Shown here in pieces: positions 1-9,249 of a stretch of 64,000 nt of DNA. The stretch is from Bradyrhizobium sp. CB1650 (lineage in GTDB: Bacteria; Pseudomonadota; Alphaproteobacteria; Rhizobiales; Xanthobacteraceae), in assembly GCF_029761915.1 (NCBI RefSeq), contig NZ_CP121695.1, forward strand, positions 6,787,501-6,851,500, read 5' to 3'. Positions within the stretch are counted from its first letter, which is position 1. The number at the start of each line of letters is the position of its first letter. Under the pieces are notes generated by a model. That model was not told the DNA's origin and searched no databases. It saw nothing but the letters and a program-made list of their open reading frames with translations. Made by a program: the position numbers and the translations under genes.

Positions 1-348
1 GAATGCGTAGTCGCCGGGGATCGTGATCCAGTCATGCTCGAGATAGCACCATCGTTCGCGCAGTGTGAAGGCGTGCACCGGTCCGGAATGACGGTGGCGC
101 GACAGCACACCCGACGACCGCACTCTAAGGATGTTGATGTAGTACCCTTGGCTCACGTTGAGGACGAGCGGCCGGAAGGCGACGGTCGGCGATTGCGGGA
201 CCCATTCGCGTTCGTCGCCGTCGAGTTCGAGCGCGGAGCCGACGAATACATCCGTTACCATGCCTATGGGTTGAGGTTTCTGGTAGGCGATCTTGCTTTG
301 GTCGATGGTCCGGCGCTCGCGGACCGGCGCATCTGGTGAGGATGTCAT
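1..348 (-). CDS. cupin dioxygenase, 2,4'-dihydroxyacetophenone dioxygenase-like (partial, runs off left edge)
   Basis: Only the N-terminal 116 codons are present; the C-terminus lies beyond the left edge. The protein begins MTSSPDAPVRERRT and carries a cupin strand pair with the metal-ligand pattern RHRHSGPVHAF followed by ERWCYLEHDW. This arrangement is that of ChrR-like cupins annotated as 2,4'-dihydroxyacetophenone dioxygenase, iron enzymes that cleave a C-C bond in aromatic ketones. The ATG is preceded by GGAGAACATC, a good ribosome site. It starts 47 bases after the GST stop on the same strand, so both are probably one transcript in a small catabolic cluster. The substrate is inferred from family resemblance only. 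Confidence 0.75.
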   Translation of the reverse strand, partial: MTSSPDAPVRERRTIDQSKIAYQKPQPIGMVTDVFVGSALELDGDEREWVPQSPTVAFRPLVLNVSQGYYINILRVRSSGVLSRHRHSGPVHAFTLRERWCYLEHDWITIPGDYAF

Positions 349-395
349 CACGATGTTCTCCTTCCAATTCGTGAGGCGACGTTTCGCCTCGCTCG

Positions 396-1100
396 TTATG
401 GCGCCGGCACGCCCGCGGCAGTCTGACCAAAGAGGATTTTCTTTCCTTCTTCGGTGACGGTCGGGCGATTCGAGTAGGGTTCGCCTCTCGCATAGGCGCG
501 CTGCGTCGCGGAGCGCTGGCGAACGCTGGCGAACCAGCGCCGCAGGTTCGGGAAGTCGTCAAGATTCTGCTGCTGGCGCTTCCAGGGAACGATCCAGGGG
601 TAGCAAGCCATGTCGGCAATGCTGTAATTATCGCCCGCGATGAACGTACGGTTTTCGAGATGGCGATCGAGCACACCGTAGAGACGGTTTGTCTCCTTGA
701 CGTAGCGCTCGATCGCGTAGGGGATTTTGTTCGGCGCATAGAGTCCGAAATGGTGATTCTGTCCGGCCATCGGCCCCAGCCCGCCCACCTGCCAGAACAG
801 CCATTCCATCACCGTCTTGCGGCCGCGGACGTCGTTCGGCATGAACCGGCCAGTCTTTTCGGCCAAATACAGCAGGATAGCACCCGACTCGAACACGCTG
901 ATCGGGTCGCCGTCATCGGACGGCACGAGATCGATGATGGCCGGCATGCGGTTGTTCGGCGAGATGGCGAGAAAGTCGGGCCTGAACTGATCGCCGGCGC
1001 TGATGTCGATCGGATGGATCGTGTAGTTCAGTCCTGCCTCCTCCAGGAACATTGCGATCTTGTGGCCGTTCGGCGTCGGCCAATAGTAAAGCTCGATCAT
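396..1100 (-). CDS. glutathione S-transferase, YfcG/Nu-class disulfide-bond oxidoreductase type
   Basis: The 234-residue protein starts MIELYYWPTPNGHKIAMFL and continues with QFRPDFLAISPNNRMPAI, closely matching the N-terminal thioredoxin fold of E. coli YfcG/YghU-type GSTs, in which a Thr/Asn pair (TPNG) contacts glutathione. The C-terminal all-helical domain includes the N-capping segment FIAGDNYSIADMACYPW. The start at 1100 is chosen because GGAGACCGAA precedes it; a longer in-frame version would read through the upstream gene's tail. These enzymes reduce disulfides or conjugate glutathione in the cytoplasm. It sits between a broken carboxymuconolactone decarboxylase and a cupin dioxygenase, suggesting a role in aromatic or halo-organic metabolism. 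Confidence 0.88.
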   Translation of the reverse strand: MIELYYWPTPNGHKIAMFLEEAGLNYTIHPIDISAGDQFRPDFLAISPNNRMPAIIDLVPSDDGDPISVFESGAILLYLAEKTGRFMPNDVRGRKTVMEWLFWQVGGLGPMAGQNHHFGLYAPNKIPYAIERYVKETNRLYGVLDRHLENRTFIAGDNYSIADMACYPWIVPWKRQQQNLDDFPNLRRWFASVRQRSATQRAYARGEPYSNRPTVTEEGKKILFGQTAAGVPAP

Positions 1101-1174
1101 TTCGGTCTCCTTGTCCGCCAAAGTGTCGCGCTGCGAATGCCGCCCCGATGGCAAGGGGCGGCCTTGATCACGCG

Positions 1175-1494
1175 TTAGGCGGCAGGCTTGAGCTTGCCCG
1201 GCGCATTCCACTCGGCACCCTTCATGAAAGCGTCAAGTCGCTTCAACGCGAGGTAGTTGGTGTAGTTCGAGATTAGCTTGGTCGCGGCGAGGACGAGCAC
1301 GTCCCAGGATCGCGCACTTGTCGTAGCCCACGGCCTTGACGGCGGACACCCCCCAAAGCGTGCTGCAGGCTTCCAGCGCGGCCGGGCTCTCGGCCAGGAC
1401 GAGGTGCAGGTTGGGAACGAAACCCCCGTTCAGGATCTCGGCGGAGGCCGCCCGGCGCGGTCGTGGCGTCGTAAAGCGTGAAGCCGCTGATCAT
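1175..1494 (-). pseudogene. carboxymuconolactone decarboxylase / AhpD-like protein, frameshifted remnant
   Basis: Translation starts well (GGAGAAGGGAA then ATG, MISGFTLYDATTAP). Family-like sequence then moves between frames: EILNGGFVPNLHLVLAESP, then ALEACSTLWGVSAVKAVG, then the C-terminal ISNYTNYLALKRLDAF ending at the stop at 1175. The order matches carboxymuconolactone decarboxylase family proteins (roughly 180-190 residues), but the middle, including the expected CxxC redox motif, is missing and at least two frameshifts are present. The start, frame and spacing (74 bases before the GST) indicate it was the first gene of the GST-cupin operon. It is almost certainly non-functional. Confidence 0.7.
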
Positions 1495-1581
1495 TTCCCT
1501 TCTCCTTCTGAGCTGCGATTGATGTCATTTCAAGCTCGCTCATTTCGGAAATCCGCGGCAGACGTTGCGGAGCAATATCAT

Positions 1582-1600
1582 TCATTCCAATCCGGAATGA
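1582..1600. promoter_or_regulatory. perfect palindrome TCATTCC-N5-GGAATGA upstream of the GST operon
   Basis: The sequence has two perfect 7-bp inverted arms separated by 5 bp, about 90 bp upstream of the first start codon of the leftward operon. A near copy with core ATTCC-N5-GGAAT occurs at 14562-14576 upstream of the dehalogenase operon. The shape is that of an operator for a dimeric repressor or activator; the regulator is not identifiable. Confidence 0.5.
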
Positions 1601-2360
1601 TGCGGGAAAAGTCGCCGGACAGCTTTCGCCCACCAAACGTTGATTCATAGTCCTCAGCATCGGAACGCCGCCCTGGAGGTGTTTCATTTCTCCATACGAG
1701 AAGAAACGGCCAACCGTATCACGTACTGACGCGGTCGCCCTATCTCCTGCCGCACTGGTTTTGATCGTAAGCCTGCAGGATGCGGACAAAATCGGCCATG
1801 CTGGAACGATCCCGGTTTTCGGCCATAACCGCAACCTGAGTATTGGACGTGGGGTGGCTCCTTTGCCAAACCCGCAGTATGAGATCGGCGATGTATTTCA
1901 TGGCGTACTCTCTGCAGCCAACTGTGGCGGTGGACACTGGATCGGCAGCGCGCCGCTCGATCGGAGAAAGGCCGGCGGGCGTTACGCCGCCGACCTTGTC
2001 CTGCAACTGCCGGCTCGCAGGCCCGGTTCCGTTGCTCTGCACTCCGCGTTTAGAGGTAGCACCAAGCACTCGGTTGACGCCATTGCGCGTGCGTATGAAG
2101 TCACCGCACTAAGGTAGGCTCGGACTAGTGAATCGGGGTAAGTCGACCAAACGTCGGTTTAATCACAGGTTCACTTGGCATCGATACCTCCCGCGAAGTT
2201 GCTCGGCCGCGCCGACGAGGTGATCGAATAATGTAGGCGACTTCTGTTGATGGCCCTAAACGGCTGGAAGCCGAAGGGCAGAGCGTGTCGGCTCTGTCTC
2301 CAAATTTCAGACGTCAATTTGTTCCGTTATCCCGAGCGCGTCGTCGACCTCGATGCCGAG
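1601..2360. other. region without a recognisable gene
   Basis: Short open frames occur on both strands, but none has a convincing start, codon pattern or recognisable family. This looks like decayed intergenic DNA between the GST operon and the porin remnant. Confidence 0.5.
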
Positions 2361-2606
2361 CTAGCGGTTTCCGGTGCGCCGATGGATCAAAGTTACCTGG
2401 TACGCCGTAACGAGTGGGTGCTGTAGATGCGCGGATCGTACAGCGAATCCAATACCCGCAAAGAAGTCGTTTGATCGAGAATTGAGTCCAATGCCGGCGC
2501 GAGCATCCACCTCGAGATCAGGCGTGATGGAATAAACAAGCCCGGTCACTGCATAGTGCTGCGGGATTGTCGAAGCGAGCCCGCTGCTCGTATAGAAGCA
2601 TCTCAT
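2361..2606 (-). pseudogene. C-terminal remnant of a phenol-degradation (MetA-pathway) type outer-membrane transporter
   Basis: The frame contains TGLVYSITPDLEVDARAGIG then LNSRSNDFFAGIGFAVR, the typical last two beta-hairpins of the Phenol_MetA_deg/transporter family of outer-membrane beta-barrels (alternating hydrophobic strands and the FFxGxGxAxR ending). The normal protein is about 250-300 residues; only about 55 recognisable residues survive, followed by unrelated read-through to a stop. No signal peptide or start belongs to it. Confidence 0.55.
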
Positions 2607-2751
2607 TCAGCGAACAATTCGTCCAGACGAAGGGCCGCCCGATCTCCATCGGCATTTCGCGAGCCTGGGGCGTCGGCAAGTCGTCCATGATCAAGCTCAC
2701 CCGTTCTGCCGTCGACGCTTCATCGCGATTTTTTTTGCAGGATGTGATGCG

Positions 2752-3897
2752 TCAATGAATCTGCATGGCTTCCGGTCGATTCATCATCCTCAGCATCGGA
2801 ACGCCGCCCGTCCGGACAAAGCGCCAGACGAGATACGCCGCGAGCGCGAGAAAGAGAATGTTGAGCCATGTCGTGTAGTTCCAGGCAATCGTCGCCTCGA
2901 CGACGAGCGCGTTGCGCTGCTGGGGCATCAGTCCGAGAGCGGTGAAGAGCAGGTCGACCAGGAGTGCGGCGGCCGCCATCGCGGCGTAGAAGGTGACGAA
3001 CAGGAAACCGGCCATCCGCGGCCCGTAATATTTTCGATAGATATTCAGAATTGGAAGCACTATCAGGTCGGCAAAGATGAAGGCGATTACGCCGCCGAAG
3101 CTGATGCCGCCGTTCCATAGCACGGCCGCAAGCGGAATATTTCCGACCGAACATACGAAGGCGATCACCGCTACCAGCGGGCCGACAATCGGTCCCCAGA
3201 TCCTGGCGATGACGGGATGGTTGACGAGAAAGAGCGATTGCCAAAAGTCAGGTGGCACCCAGCCGGCGAGTGCGCCGGCAATCAGGAGGCCGCCGACGAT
3301 GTCCATCCAGACCGACGCCCAGTCCATCACGAAATAATGGCTGATAGCAGTCAGTCCCTCTGGCGACGTCAATCGTGACAACAACGAGCCGCCTCCGCGC
3401 ACGGACATGTCCATTGTTGCATGCCCCTCCATACGGCCGGCAATTCCTTTATCGGCCTGCAGCTTTGCCTCGTCGAGCAGTTTGCGGCGGAGAAACCGCC
3501 GGAAGAGGAGCACCAGAAATGTTACCATGAGCGGCGCGCCGACGAATTCGGCAACCGTGAACTGCCAGCCCAGGAAGACCGCCATGATGATGCTGAGCTC
3601 GAGGACCAGGTTGGTCGACGCCATTTCAAACGCCATCGCAGCCGTAAAATCCGCGCCCTTGCGAAACAATGACCGCGCGAGCGCGACGGCAGCATAAGAA
3701 CACGACGACGATGCCGCGCCGAGGGCCAGCGCCTTGACGATCGACCGCGGACGATCGTCAGGCAGCAGGCGGCTCATCTGTTGACGCGATACGACGGCCT
3801 CCACCACAGCCGACAGCGTGAAGCCCAAAATCAGCGGCCAGAGGATCTCCCATCCCATGCCGAAGGCCATGCTGAGCGCGCGCAATATTAGGTCCAC
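2752..3897 (-). CDS. permease of the UPF0718 / ArsP_1 family
   Basis: About 381 residues with eight or more hydrophobic segments. The N-terminal half has AFGMGWEILWPLILGFTLSA, LGAASSSCSYAAVALARSLF and FEMASTNLVLELSIIM; the C-terminal half has the conserved SVGNIPLAAVLWNGG followed by FIFADLIVLPILNIYRKYYG. These are hallmarks of the ArsP_1 permease family, some of whose members export organoarsenicals; the substrate here is unknown. A GTG start at 3897 is preferred because AGGGAG lies 7 bases upstream. The alternative ATG at 3948 has no ribosome site. The central loop (about residues 150-190) is long and charged. The gene stands alone, separated from cytochrome b561 by a decayed repeat. Confidence 0.82.
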   Translation of the reverse strand: MDLILRALSMAFGMGWEILWPLILGFTLSAVVEAVVSRQQMSRLLPDDRPRSIVKALALGAASSSCSYAAVALARSLFRKGADFTAAMAFEMASTNLVLELSIIMAVFLGWQFTVAEFVGAPLMVTFLVLLFRRFLRRKLLDEAKLQADKGIAGRMEGHATMDMSVRGGGSLLSRLTSPEGLTAISHYFVMDWASVWMDIVGGLLIAGALAGWVPPDFWQSLFLVNHPVIARIWGPIVGPLVAVIAFVCSVGNIPLAAVLWNGGISFGGVIAFIFADLIVLPILNIYRKYYGPRMAGFLFVTFYAAMAAAALLVDLLFTALGLMPQQRNALVVEATIAWNYTTWLNILFLALAAYLVWRFVRTGGVPMLRMMNRPEAMQIH

Positions 3898-4022
3898 TTT
3901 GAGGCTCCCTGTTCCGTAGTGAAGGCCCGCCAACCCGACTTTCAGCATGGCTCAACATCGCTGTTCGATCATCTTGGTGATCTCTTCCGGCGCGCAAAAA
4001 GCGGCAGAGGAGAAAGAAGGGC

Positions 4023-4682
4023 TTCGCACCTTCCACCAATGCGCGGAACGTGGGAACAAACAGAGTTTGAGGCTGGCATGGCACCGAACGGGCTTTGTGC
4101 GACCGGCGACCTCCTTCCGATCTCAATTTCAATAATAGCCAGTACATGCACGAGGTGCTGATCCGAGATTGCTACATTTTGTGTATCCTTGCGTCAGTCG
4201 CATAGGAGACTGCTCCAATCCGGGAACTTTGAGCCGTCGACTGACGAGTACATCGCAAATTCCCTGCAGTTCGTCTCAGAGGTTCATCGGATCGGCAGGA
4301 ACGTAGCGCGTCCCGGAGTGAGGCCGCGAACATGACAACGCTGGCCGCGCCGATGCCCACAGCTTCGCAGGCCCGCCATACGCCGCCGCTGACGTTCGAA
4401 GCCATGCCAACACCGAGCAGCATCCGCGACGGAGAGGCTGACGCCGGTTCGGGGAATTGGCCTCGCTCACACCTTGTGCACGACGCGGTCACTCGAACCC
4501 ACTCGCACGATTAACGCGCGGGGTTTGTGTGAGTTGCTTAGAGTTCAATCCTTCTCCCGATTTCAACGAGCGCTATCCGAAGGTATTTTGAACCGATCGA
4601 CTGAATGGACCGCGTTTTCGGGACATAAAAGCAATAACGCAATGCGCCAATGGGAGACAACGGATCGGTTTGGGCGGCCTAA
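4023..4682. repeat. diverged direct repeat, copy 1: decayed kup 3' end plus downstream flank
   Basis: This segment aligns in order and orientation with 6033-6693. Shared blocks include GAGGCTGGCATGGCACCGAA, AGCCGTCGACTGACGAGTAC, AACGTAGCGCGTCCCGGAGT and a final part equivalent to the last codons of kup. In this copy the kup tail (about 4543-4682) reads as a broken frame. No functional gene was found here. Confidence 0.75.
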
Positions 4683-4797
4683 GCGTTGCCTTCGGTGCAT
4701 CGAATTGCCGTGCTATCCAATCACCGCAGGGTTGTGGAAGTGGGGCATGGGCTGCTCCTGAGGCGGGACTTGAGCTGGTCTCAGCATTCCTCCGTTC

Positions 4798-5409
4798 TTA
4801 CGATGTTGCTCCCGGCTCCTTCAGCCGGTCAGGTCGCAAATTCGCGGTCGGGTATGAATCCGATGCCAATCCGGCGCGCTGTCCAAGGACTGGAATCATT
4901 CTGACCAGAATGGTGTCCCGAAACACAAAATGGTGGAAAAGCGCTGCCGCCACGTGGAGAGAAATCAGCGCTAGAAGCGACCAAACAAAGTAAACATGAA
5001 CGCCGTACATCATCGCGCCGACCGGATCGCCGATGGAAAAGCTGGAGCCGAGACGATCGATGTTCGGCAGCCTAGGAACGGCACTGGATCCCACCTCTGA
5101 GGCGACGATCCAGCCGGTTAGTGGCGTCAGCAACATCGAGGCGTAGAGCGTCCAATGCATGCCCTCTGCGACGAGCCTAGAAATGCGGGAGCCGCCGCTC
5201 TCCTCCTCGGGCCATGGCAACAGCGTCCGCAGGAAGAGCCTGACAACCACAAGACCCAGCACGGTGAGGCCGGCGTAGGCGTGCGCGACGAATGCCTCCT
5301 GGCGCGGACCATTCCCATAGCCGAAATACAGCGCTAGAACTATCGCCAAGGCTGCGGCCCAATGGGCGATGACCGAGGCGATATTGGGCCGTTTCAAATG
5401 TCGGATCAT
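4798..5409 (-). CDS. cytochrome b561 family membrane protein
   Basis: The 203-residue protein starts MIRHLKRPNIASVIAHWAAA and has four transmembrane segments with the spaced histidines expected for two b-type haems: IAHWAAAL, FVAHAYAGL, GMHWTLYASML, YGVHVYFVWSLL and ISLHVAAALFHHF. This is the cytochrome b561/Ni-hydrogenase cytb fold, which passes electrons between quinone and a periplasmic acceptor. The ATG at 5409 is the first inside the family-like region; the open frame extends upstream to 5640 but that stretch is polar and unlike any b561. The long linker between helices 3 and 4 (SEVGSSAVPRLPNIDRLGSS) is normal for the family. It is a monocistronic gene between the two kup-flank repeats. 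Confidence 0.85.
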   Translation of the reverse strand: MIRHLKRPNIASVIAHWAAALAIVLALYFGYGNGPRQEAFVAHAYAGLTVLGLVVVRLFLRTLLPWPEEESGGSRISRLVAEGMHWTLYASMLLTPLTGWIVASEVGSSAVPRLPNIDRLGSSFSIGDPVGAMMYGVHVYFVWSLLALISLHVAAALFHHFVFRDTILVRMIPVLGQRAGLASDSYPTANLRPDRLKEPGATS

Positions 5410-6032
5410 CGATATCAAGTGTGTTGGGGGAGTGAATTGTGCAGCGATGATCGCGTGCGGTTTGACAAAAGCCACCTGCCGTCGATCGCACTGCCCCGCC
5501 CGACCGAGACCCGGCCGCGACTGGTTAGTCCCGTACGCAGGCGGTCTTGCGGTCGAGATCGAACGGTCCGGCGAATGTGCCGACCGGCCGTCGCCTCGTA
5601 CTAGGTTGCCTCTCTTCCTCCAAGCCTCTGGGCGAGCCATCGACAGTCAGCAATATAGTGCGGCTTATCGATCGGACGCTGCTTGAATTTGCTTGAATTT
5701 GCGCGAAATTTGCATGATTGAACTCATTAATGGTCGCGAGTTGACTAGGAGCCTCGCGACAGCGCAACGAGGGTTTCGGCCCGGCGACGTAATGCCAAGC
5801 GGGGCAGATTTGTACTATCCTGGGCTACTTAAGCCACGTTCCGACCAGACGTTGATAATTGAAGTGCTGGTATCTTTGGGTCCACCGACAGCTCGGTGTG
5901 AGCAAGAAGGCTCTCCTCAGGGTCGGCGCACACCGTCTGAAACAGCGTTCGGATCTCGCCGTCCTTGTTCCGGTTCGTGATCGTTGCGGTCAAGCCGGAA
6001 ACTTACGGCACGCCAAAAGCAAAACTGCCGCA
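5410..6032. other. region without a recognisable gene
   Basis: No open frame here shows a recognisable domain or a supported start. It presumably carries the promoter of the leftward cytochrome b561 gene. Nothing else could be identified. Confidence 0.45.
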
Positions 6033-6693
6033 CGTCACCTTCCATCAATGCGCGGGACATGGGAACAAACTGGGCTTGAGGCTGGCATGGCACCGAACGA
6101 GCTTTGTGCGACGTGCGACCTTCTTCCGATCTCAACTTCAATAATAACCGGTCCATGCACGACGTGCTGACCCGAGATTTCTACATTTCGTGTATCCTTC
6201 GCCAGTCGCCCTTCCATTTGATAGGAGACTACTCCAATCCGTGAACTTAGAGCCGTCGACTGACGAGTACACCGCAAATCCTGGCGGCTCGTCTCAGATG
6301 TTCATCGGATAGGCACGAACGTAGCGCGTCCCGGAGTGAGGCCTGCGCTGGCCACGCGGATGCCCACAGCTTCGCGGGCTCGCCATCCGCTGCCGCTGAC
6401 GTTCGAAACGACTGCCAGCGCCGAGTCAGCGTCCGCGACGGAACGATTGACGCCAGTTTGGGCATTAGCTTCGCTTACAAGCCTGTGCAGGAGCGCTGCC
6501 ACTCGAATCCGCTCGCGCGATCAGCGCGCGCGAATTTGTGTGAGCTCCTTAGAGTTCAATTCTTCGCCCAATTTCAACCAGCGCATCCGAAGGTATTCTG
6601 AACGCATCGACTGGATGAACGGAGTTTCGGAACATAAAAGCAAATAATGCAATGCGCCAGCGGGAAACAACGGATCGGCTGGGGCGGCTTATG
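6033..6693. repeat. diverged direct repeat, copy 2: intact kup 3' end plus downstream flank
   Basis: This is the partner of 4023-4682 in the same orientation, about 2 kb apart. It overlaps the last roughly 48 codons of kup, which are intact here, and continues about 500 bases beyond the kup stop. By eye most positions match the other copy, with scattered substitutions and small indels. Confidence 0.75.
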
Positions 6694-8468
6694 GGATCGT
6701 GGTGCTCAATATAGTAGGTCGGTTCGTCCCATGCTGGTAGCCCCTCCTTTCGTGCTCGGGAAATTATCGAAGGAAGGTTGGGAATTTCAACGAAGCCAAA
6801 ATGAGCGGTGACGTGCCACAATCCCTCGCCGATATGCTCGCAACGCAAGCGATCACGAGGCAGCACCCTAGGTACGCTTTCGAAGCTGACGGCAAGCGCC
6901 AAGACTGTCTCGTGGAGTGATCGTCCTTGTTTAACATAGTTGACGATGATTGGCGGCGTCTGCTCGCCATTCCGCGTCAGGAATATGCCCATTCCAGGTA
7001 CACGGACTACCTTGTTCTTGCGTAGCCATGCAAAAAATTCGGCTGGTCGCTGGCCATGTCTATTACTGCGCTTGCATAGCGTTTCAAGACCGTGGTGCCA
7101 TGTGGTCATGATCGTGAAAACAAGCATGCCAAAGGTCAAGGGAATCCAGCCGCCCTTCAGTATCTTTAGAAGATTCGCCGAGAGGAAAGCGAGATCGACC
7201 GCAAGCAGCAACCCTGCTGCAACGGCTGCCTGATAGATCGGCCACCCCCAACGACGTCGCATCACTACGTAAAGTAGAACCGTCGTCAGAACCATCGTGG
7301 TCGAGACAGCCGTCCCATAGGCTCCTGCGAGGCGACCCGAATTACCGAAGTCCACGGCCAAAGCAACGGTGAAGAACATCGTGGTCCAATTGACGAAGGG
7401 GACATAGATTTGGCCATATTCCTCGGCCGAGGTCTGGTCGATCCGAACCCCTGGAAACCAACCCAGCTGCATCGCTTGTCGAGTCATGGAAAACGATCCG
7501 GTAATGATAGCCTGACTTGCGATGATAGTCGCCACCATCGCCAGCCCTACCAAGGGGTAGACCGCCCACTCCGGGGCTAGCTCGAAAAATGGATTCTGTT
7601 CCAGATCAGGAGCGTCCATGAAATTTCCGACCTGCCCGGCATAGTTGATGACGAGAGCAGGGAGCACGATGCAATACCATGCGATGCGGATCGGACCCCG
7701 CCCCACATGGCCCATGTCCGCATACAAGGCCTCACCCCCTGTGAGCGCCAGAAAAATTCCGCCAAGAACGGAGAAACCCGATAATCCATATCTGCCCAAC
7801 AGGCGGAGCCCATGAATCGGATTGAGTGCGCCAAGCACCTGCGGATGGCGGAGAATGCTCACGATGCCGAGTATAGCCATCGTCGCGAACCAAATCAGCA
7901 TAATTGGCCCGAATGCTTTGCCGACTTTGGCCGTCCCTCTGTTTTGAGCCGCGAAGAGTACGACCAGGATCAGAACAGCTATCGGCATTGTGCACGGCTT
8001 GAAAGTGCTAGTCACGGCATTGAGGCCCTCCACGGCGCTCAATACAGAGATCGCGGGCGTGATGATGCCATCCGCATAAATGAGGGCCACACCAAACAAG
8101 CCGCAGATCACGAGCCAACGCTCTCGACAAGACCAATCAGCACCCGTCATTGCCATCAGCGCGAGTATCCCGCCCTCACCGTGATTATCGGCGCGCATAA
8201 CAAACAAGCCGTACTTGATCGAGATCGTGATGATCAATGACCAAATGACGAGGGACAAGGACCCAAGCGCCGCTTCGGGCGTGACTTCGTTGCCCATGAA
8301 ATGAACAATCGTCTGAAGGGTATACAGAGGACTGGTGCCAAGATCTCCATACACAATCCCGAGCGCGAGCAGGATTGTTGTGAGGTTCGGCGTTTGCGCT
8401 ACCGTTGCGCGCACCTCTCCCGCGACCTTAGCGTGCCTGTCGAGCGGAAGCATCCTTGAGTTGGACAT
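6549..8468 (-). CDS. kup: low-affinity potassium uptake protein Kup
   Basis: The 639-residue protein has the full KUP architecture. The N-terminal signature LGIVYGDLGTSPLYTLQ is followed by about twelve transmembrane helices, including MRADNHGEGGILALMAMTGA, YADGIITPAISVLSAVEGL and FLALTGGEALYADMGHVGR. A cytoplasmic C-terminal domain ends SRWRIALFAFMFRN. Kup couples K+ import to protons at the inner membrane and is important at low pH or when Trk/Kdp are absent. Length and motifs are complete. The start MSNSRMLPLDRHAKVAG is the usual position for rhizobial Kup proteins. The 3' end lies inside a duplicated segment whose second copy near 4.6 kb has decayed. Confidence 0.96.
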   Translation of the reverse strand: MSNSRMLPLDRHAKVAGEVRATVAQTPNLTTILLALGIVYGDLGTSPLYTLQTIVHFMGNEVTPEAALGSLSLVIWSLIITISIKYGLFVMRADNHGEGGILALMAMTGADWSCRERWLVICGLFGVALIYADGIITPAISVLSAVEGLNAVTSTFKPCTMPIAVLILVVLFAAQNRGTAKVGKAFGPIMLIWFATMAILGIVSILRHPQVLGALNPIHGLRLLGRYGLSGFSVLGGIFLALTGGEALYADMGHVGRGPIRIAWYCIVLPALVINYAGQVGNFMDAPDLEQNPFFELAPEWAVYPLVGLAMVATIIASQAIITGSFSMTRQAMQLGWFPGVRIDQTSAEEYGQIYVPFVNWTTMFFTVALAVDFGNSGRLAGAYGTAVSTTMVLTTVLLYVVMRRRWGWPIYQAAVAAGLLLAVDLAFLSANLLKILKGGWIPLTFGMLVFTIMTTWHHGLETLCKRSNRHGQRPAEFFAWLRKNKVVRVPGMGIFLTRNGEQTPPIIVNYVKQGRSLHETVLALAVSFESVPRVLPRDRLRCEHIGEGLWHVTAHFGFVEIPNLPSIISRARKEGLPAWDEPTYYIEHHDPISRPSRSVVSRWRIALFAFMFRNSVHPVDAFRIPSDALVEIGRRIEL

Positions 8469-8727
8469 TAGCTTTCAACGAGCCTTGCTGCTCGAGGCGG
8501 GCAATTCATGCCGACTCTGCTTTCGAAAGGAGACCCAACGCCCTTGCTAAATTCCTCGCGATTGCGCGCAAAGGCCGACACGCCAATGCCGACTGTTCAC
8601 TGGCAAAGGAGACCACTCTCCCAAATAACCGGCTATGGGGGGAGTTTCGCCTCAGTTCGACACTTCGCTAGTCGATGCTAATTCTGACGTGCAAATCTCC
8701 CTAGAGCGATCAGGCCGAGTCTTCCAT

Positions 8728-9249
8728 TCAAGCGCCGGCGTGGCGCGTGACCTCGAACAGGAACCAAGTGCGTCGCTCGGCTTCGTCGATCCAGTTCTCC
8801 AGCAGGCTGGCGGTCGCCACATCGCCGTACTCTTCGCAAACTCCATGTGTTTCGCGCATGCTTAGAGTAAGTCGTTTATTGTCATCACGAAGTTCGGCGA
8901 GCATGTCCATCGGGGTGACGAAATCTGCGTTGTTGTCCAAAATCCGTTGTAAGCGGCCGATGTGACCGATGGATCGCAACGTCGTTCCGCCGATCCTACG
9001 AACGCGCTCGGCGATATCATCGGTAGCGGCGAAGATCTGGTCGCTTTGCTCATCGAGGAGGAGATGATAGTCGCGAAAGTGCGGACCTGACATGTGCCAG
9101 TGAAAGTTCTTGGCTTTCAGATACAGCGCGAACAAGTCTGCGAGCAGAATGTTCAAGGCGCCTGAAATGTCGCGCGTCGCGTCCGGACTCAGATTTGTGG
9201 GTGTCTGGAGCGAAGCCGATTGCCGTGCCTTGGCGTCCGCGATGCTCAT
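8728..9249 (-). CDS. dps: Dps family ferritin-like DNA-protection protein
   Basis: The 173-residue protein carries the Dps ferroxidase signature: KNFHWHMSGPHFRDYHLLLD followed by EQSDQIFAATDDIAERVR. Together these supply the inter-subunit His, His, Asp and Glu iron ligands. The four-helix bundle continues to the C-terminal LLENWIDEAERRTWFLFE. The protein forms dodecamers that oxidise Fe2+ with peroxide and shield DNA. The N-terminal tail (MSIADAKARQSASLQTPTNL) is polar but not strongly basic, so DNA binding may be weak. It is monocistronic; two 14-bp direct repeats lie about 200 bp upstream (9444-9477). Peroxide-related regulation would be normal for the family but no known operator was recognised. 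Confidence 0.94.
   Translation of the reverse strand: MSIADAKARQSASLQTPTNLSPDATRDISGALNILLADLFALYLKAKNFHWHMSGPHFRDYHLLLDEQSDQIFAATDDIAERVRRIGGTTLRSIGHIGRLQRILDNNADFVTPMDMLAELRDDNKRLTLSMRETHGVCEEYGDVATASLLENWIDEAERRTWFLFEVTRHAGA

Noticed and set aside
396..1211. Longer GST with an N-terminal extension
   Set aside because: The extension overlaps the C-terminus of the upstream pseudogene and the internal ATG at 1100 has a proper ribosome site and the conserved family N-terminus.
5693..5980. 95-codon plus-strand frame between cytochrome b561 and the kup flank
   Set aside because: No family resemblance, no ribosome site, and its end runs into the duplicated non-coding flank.
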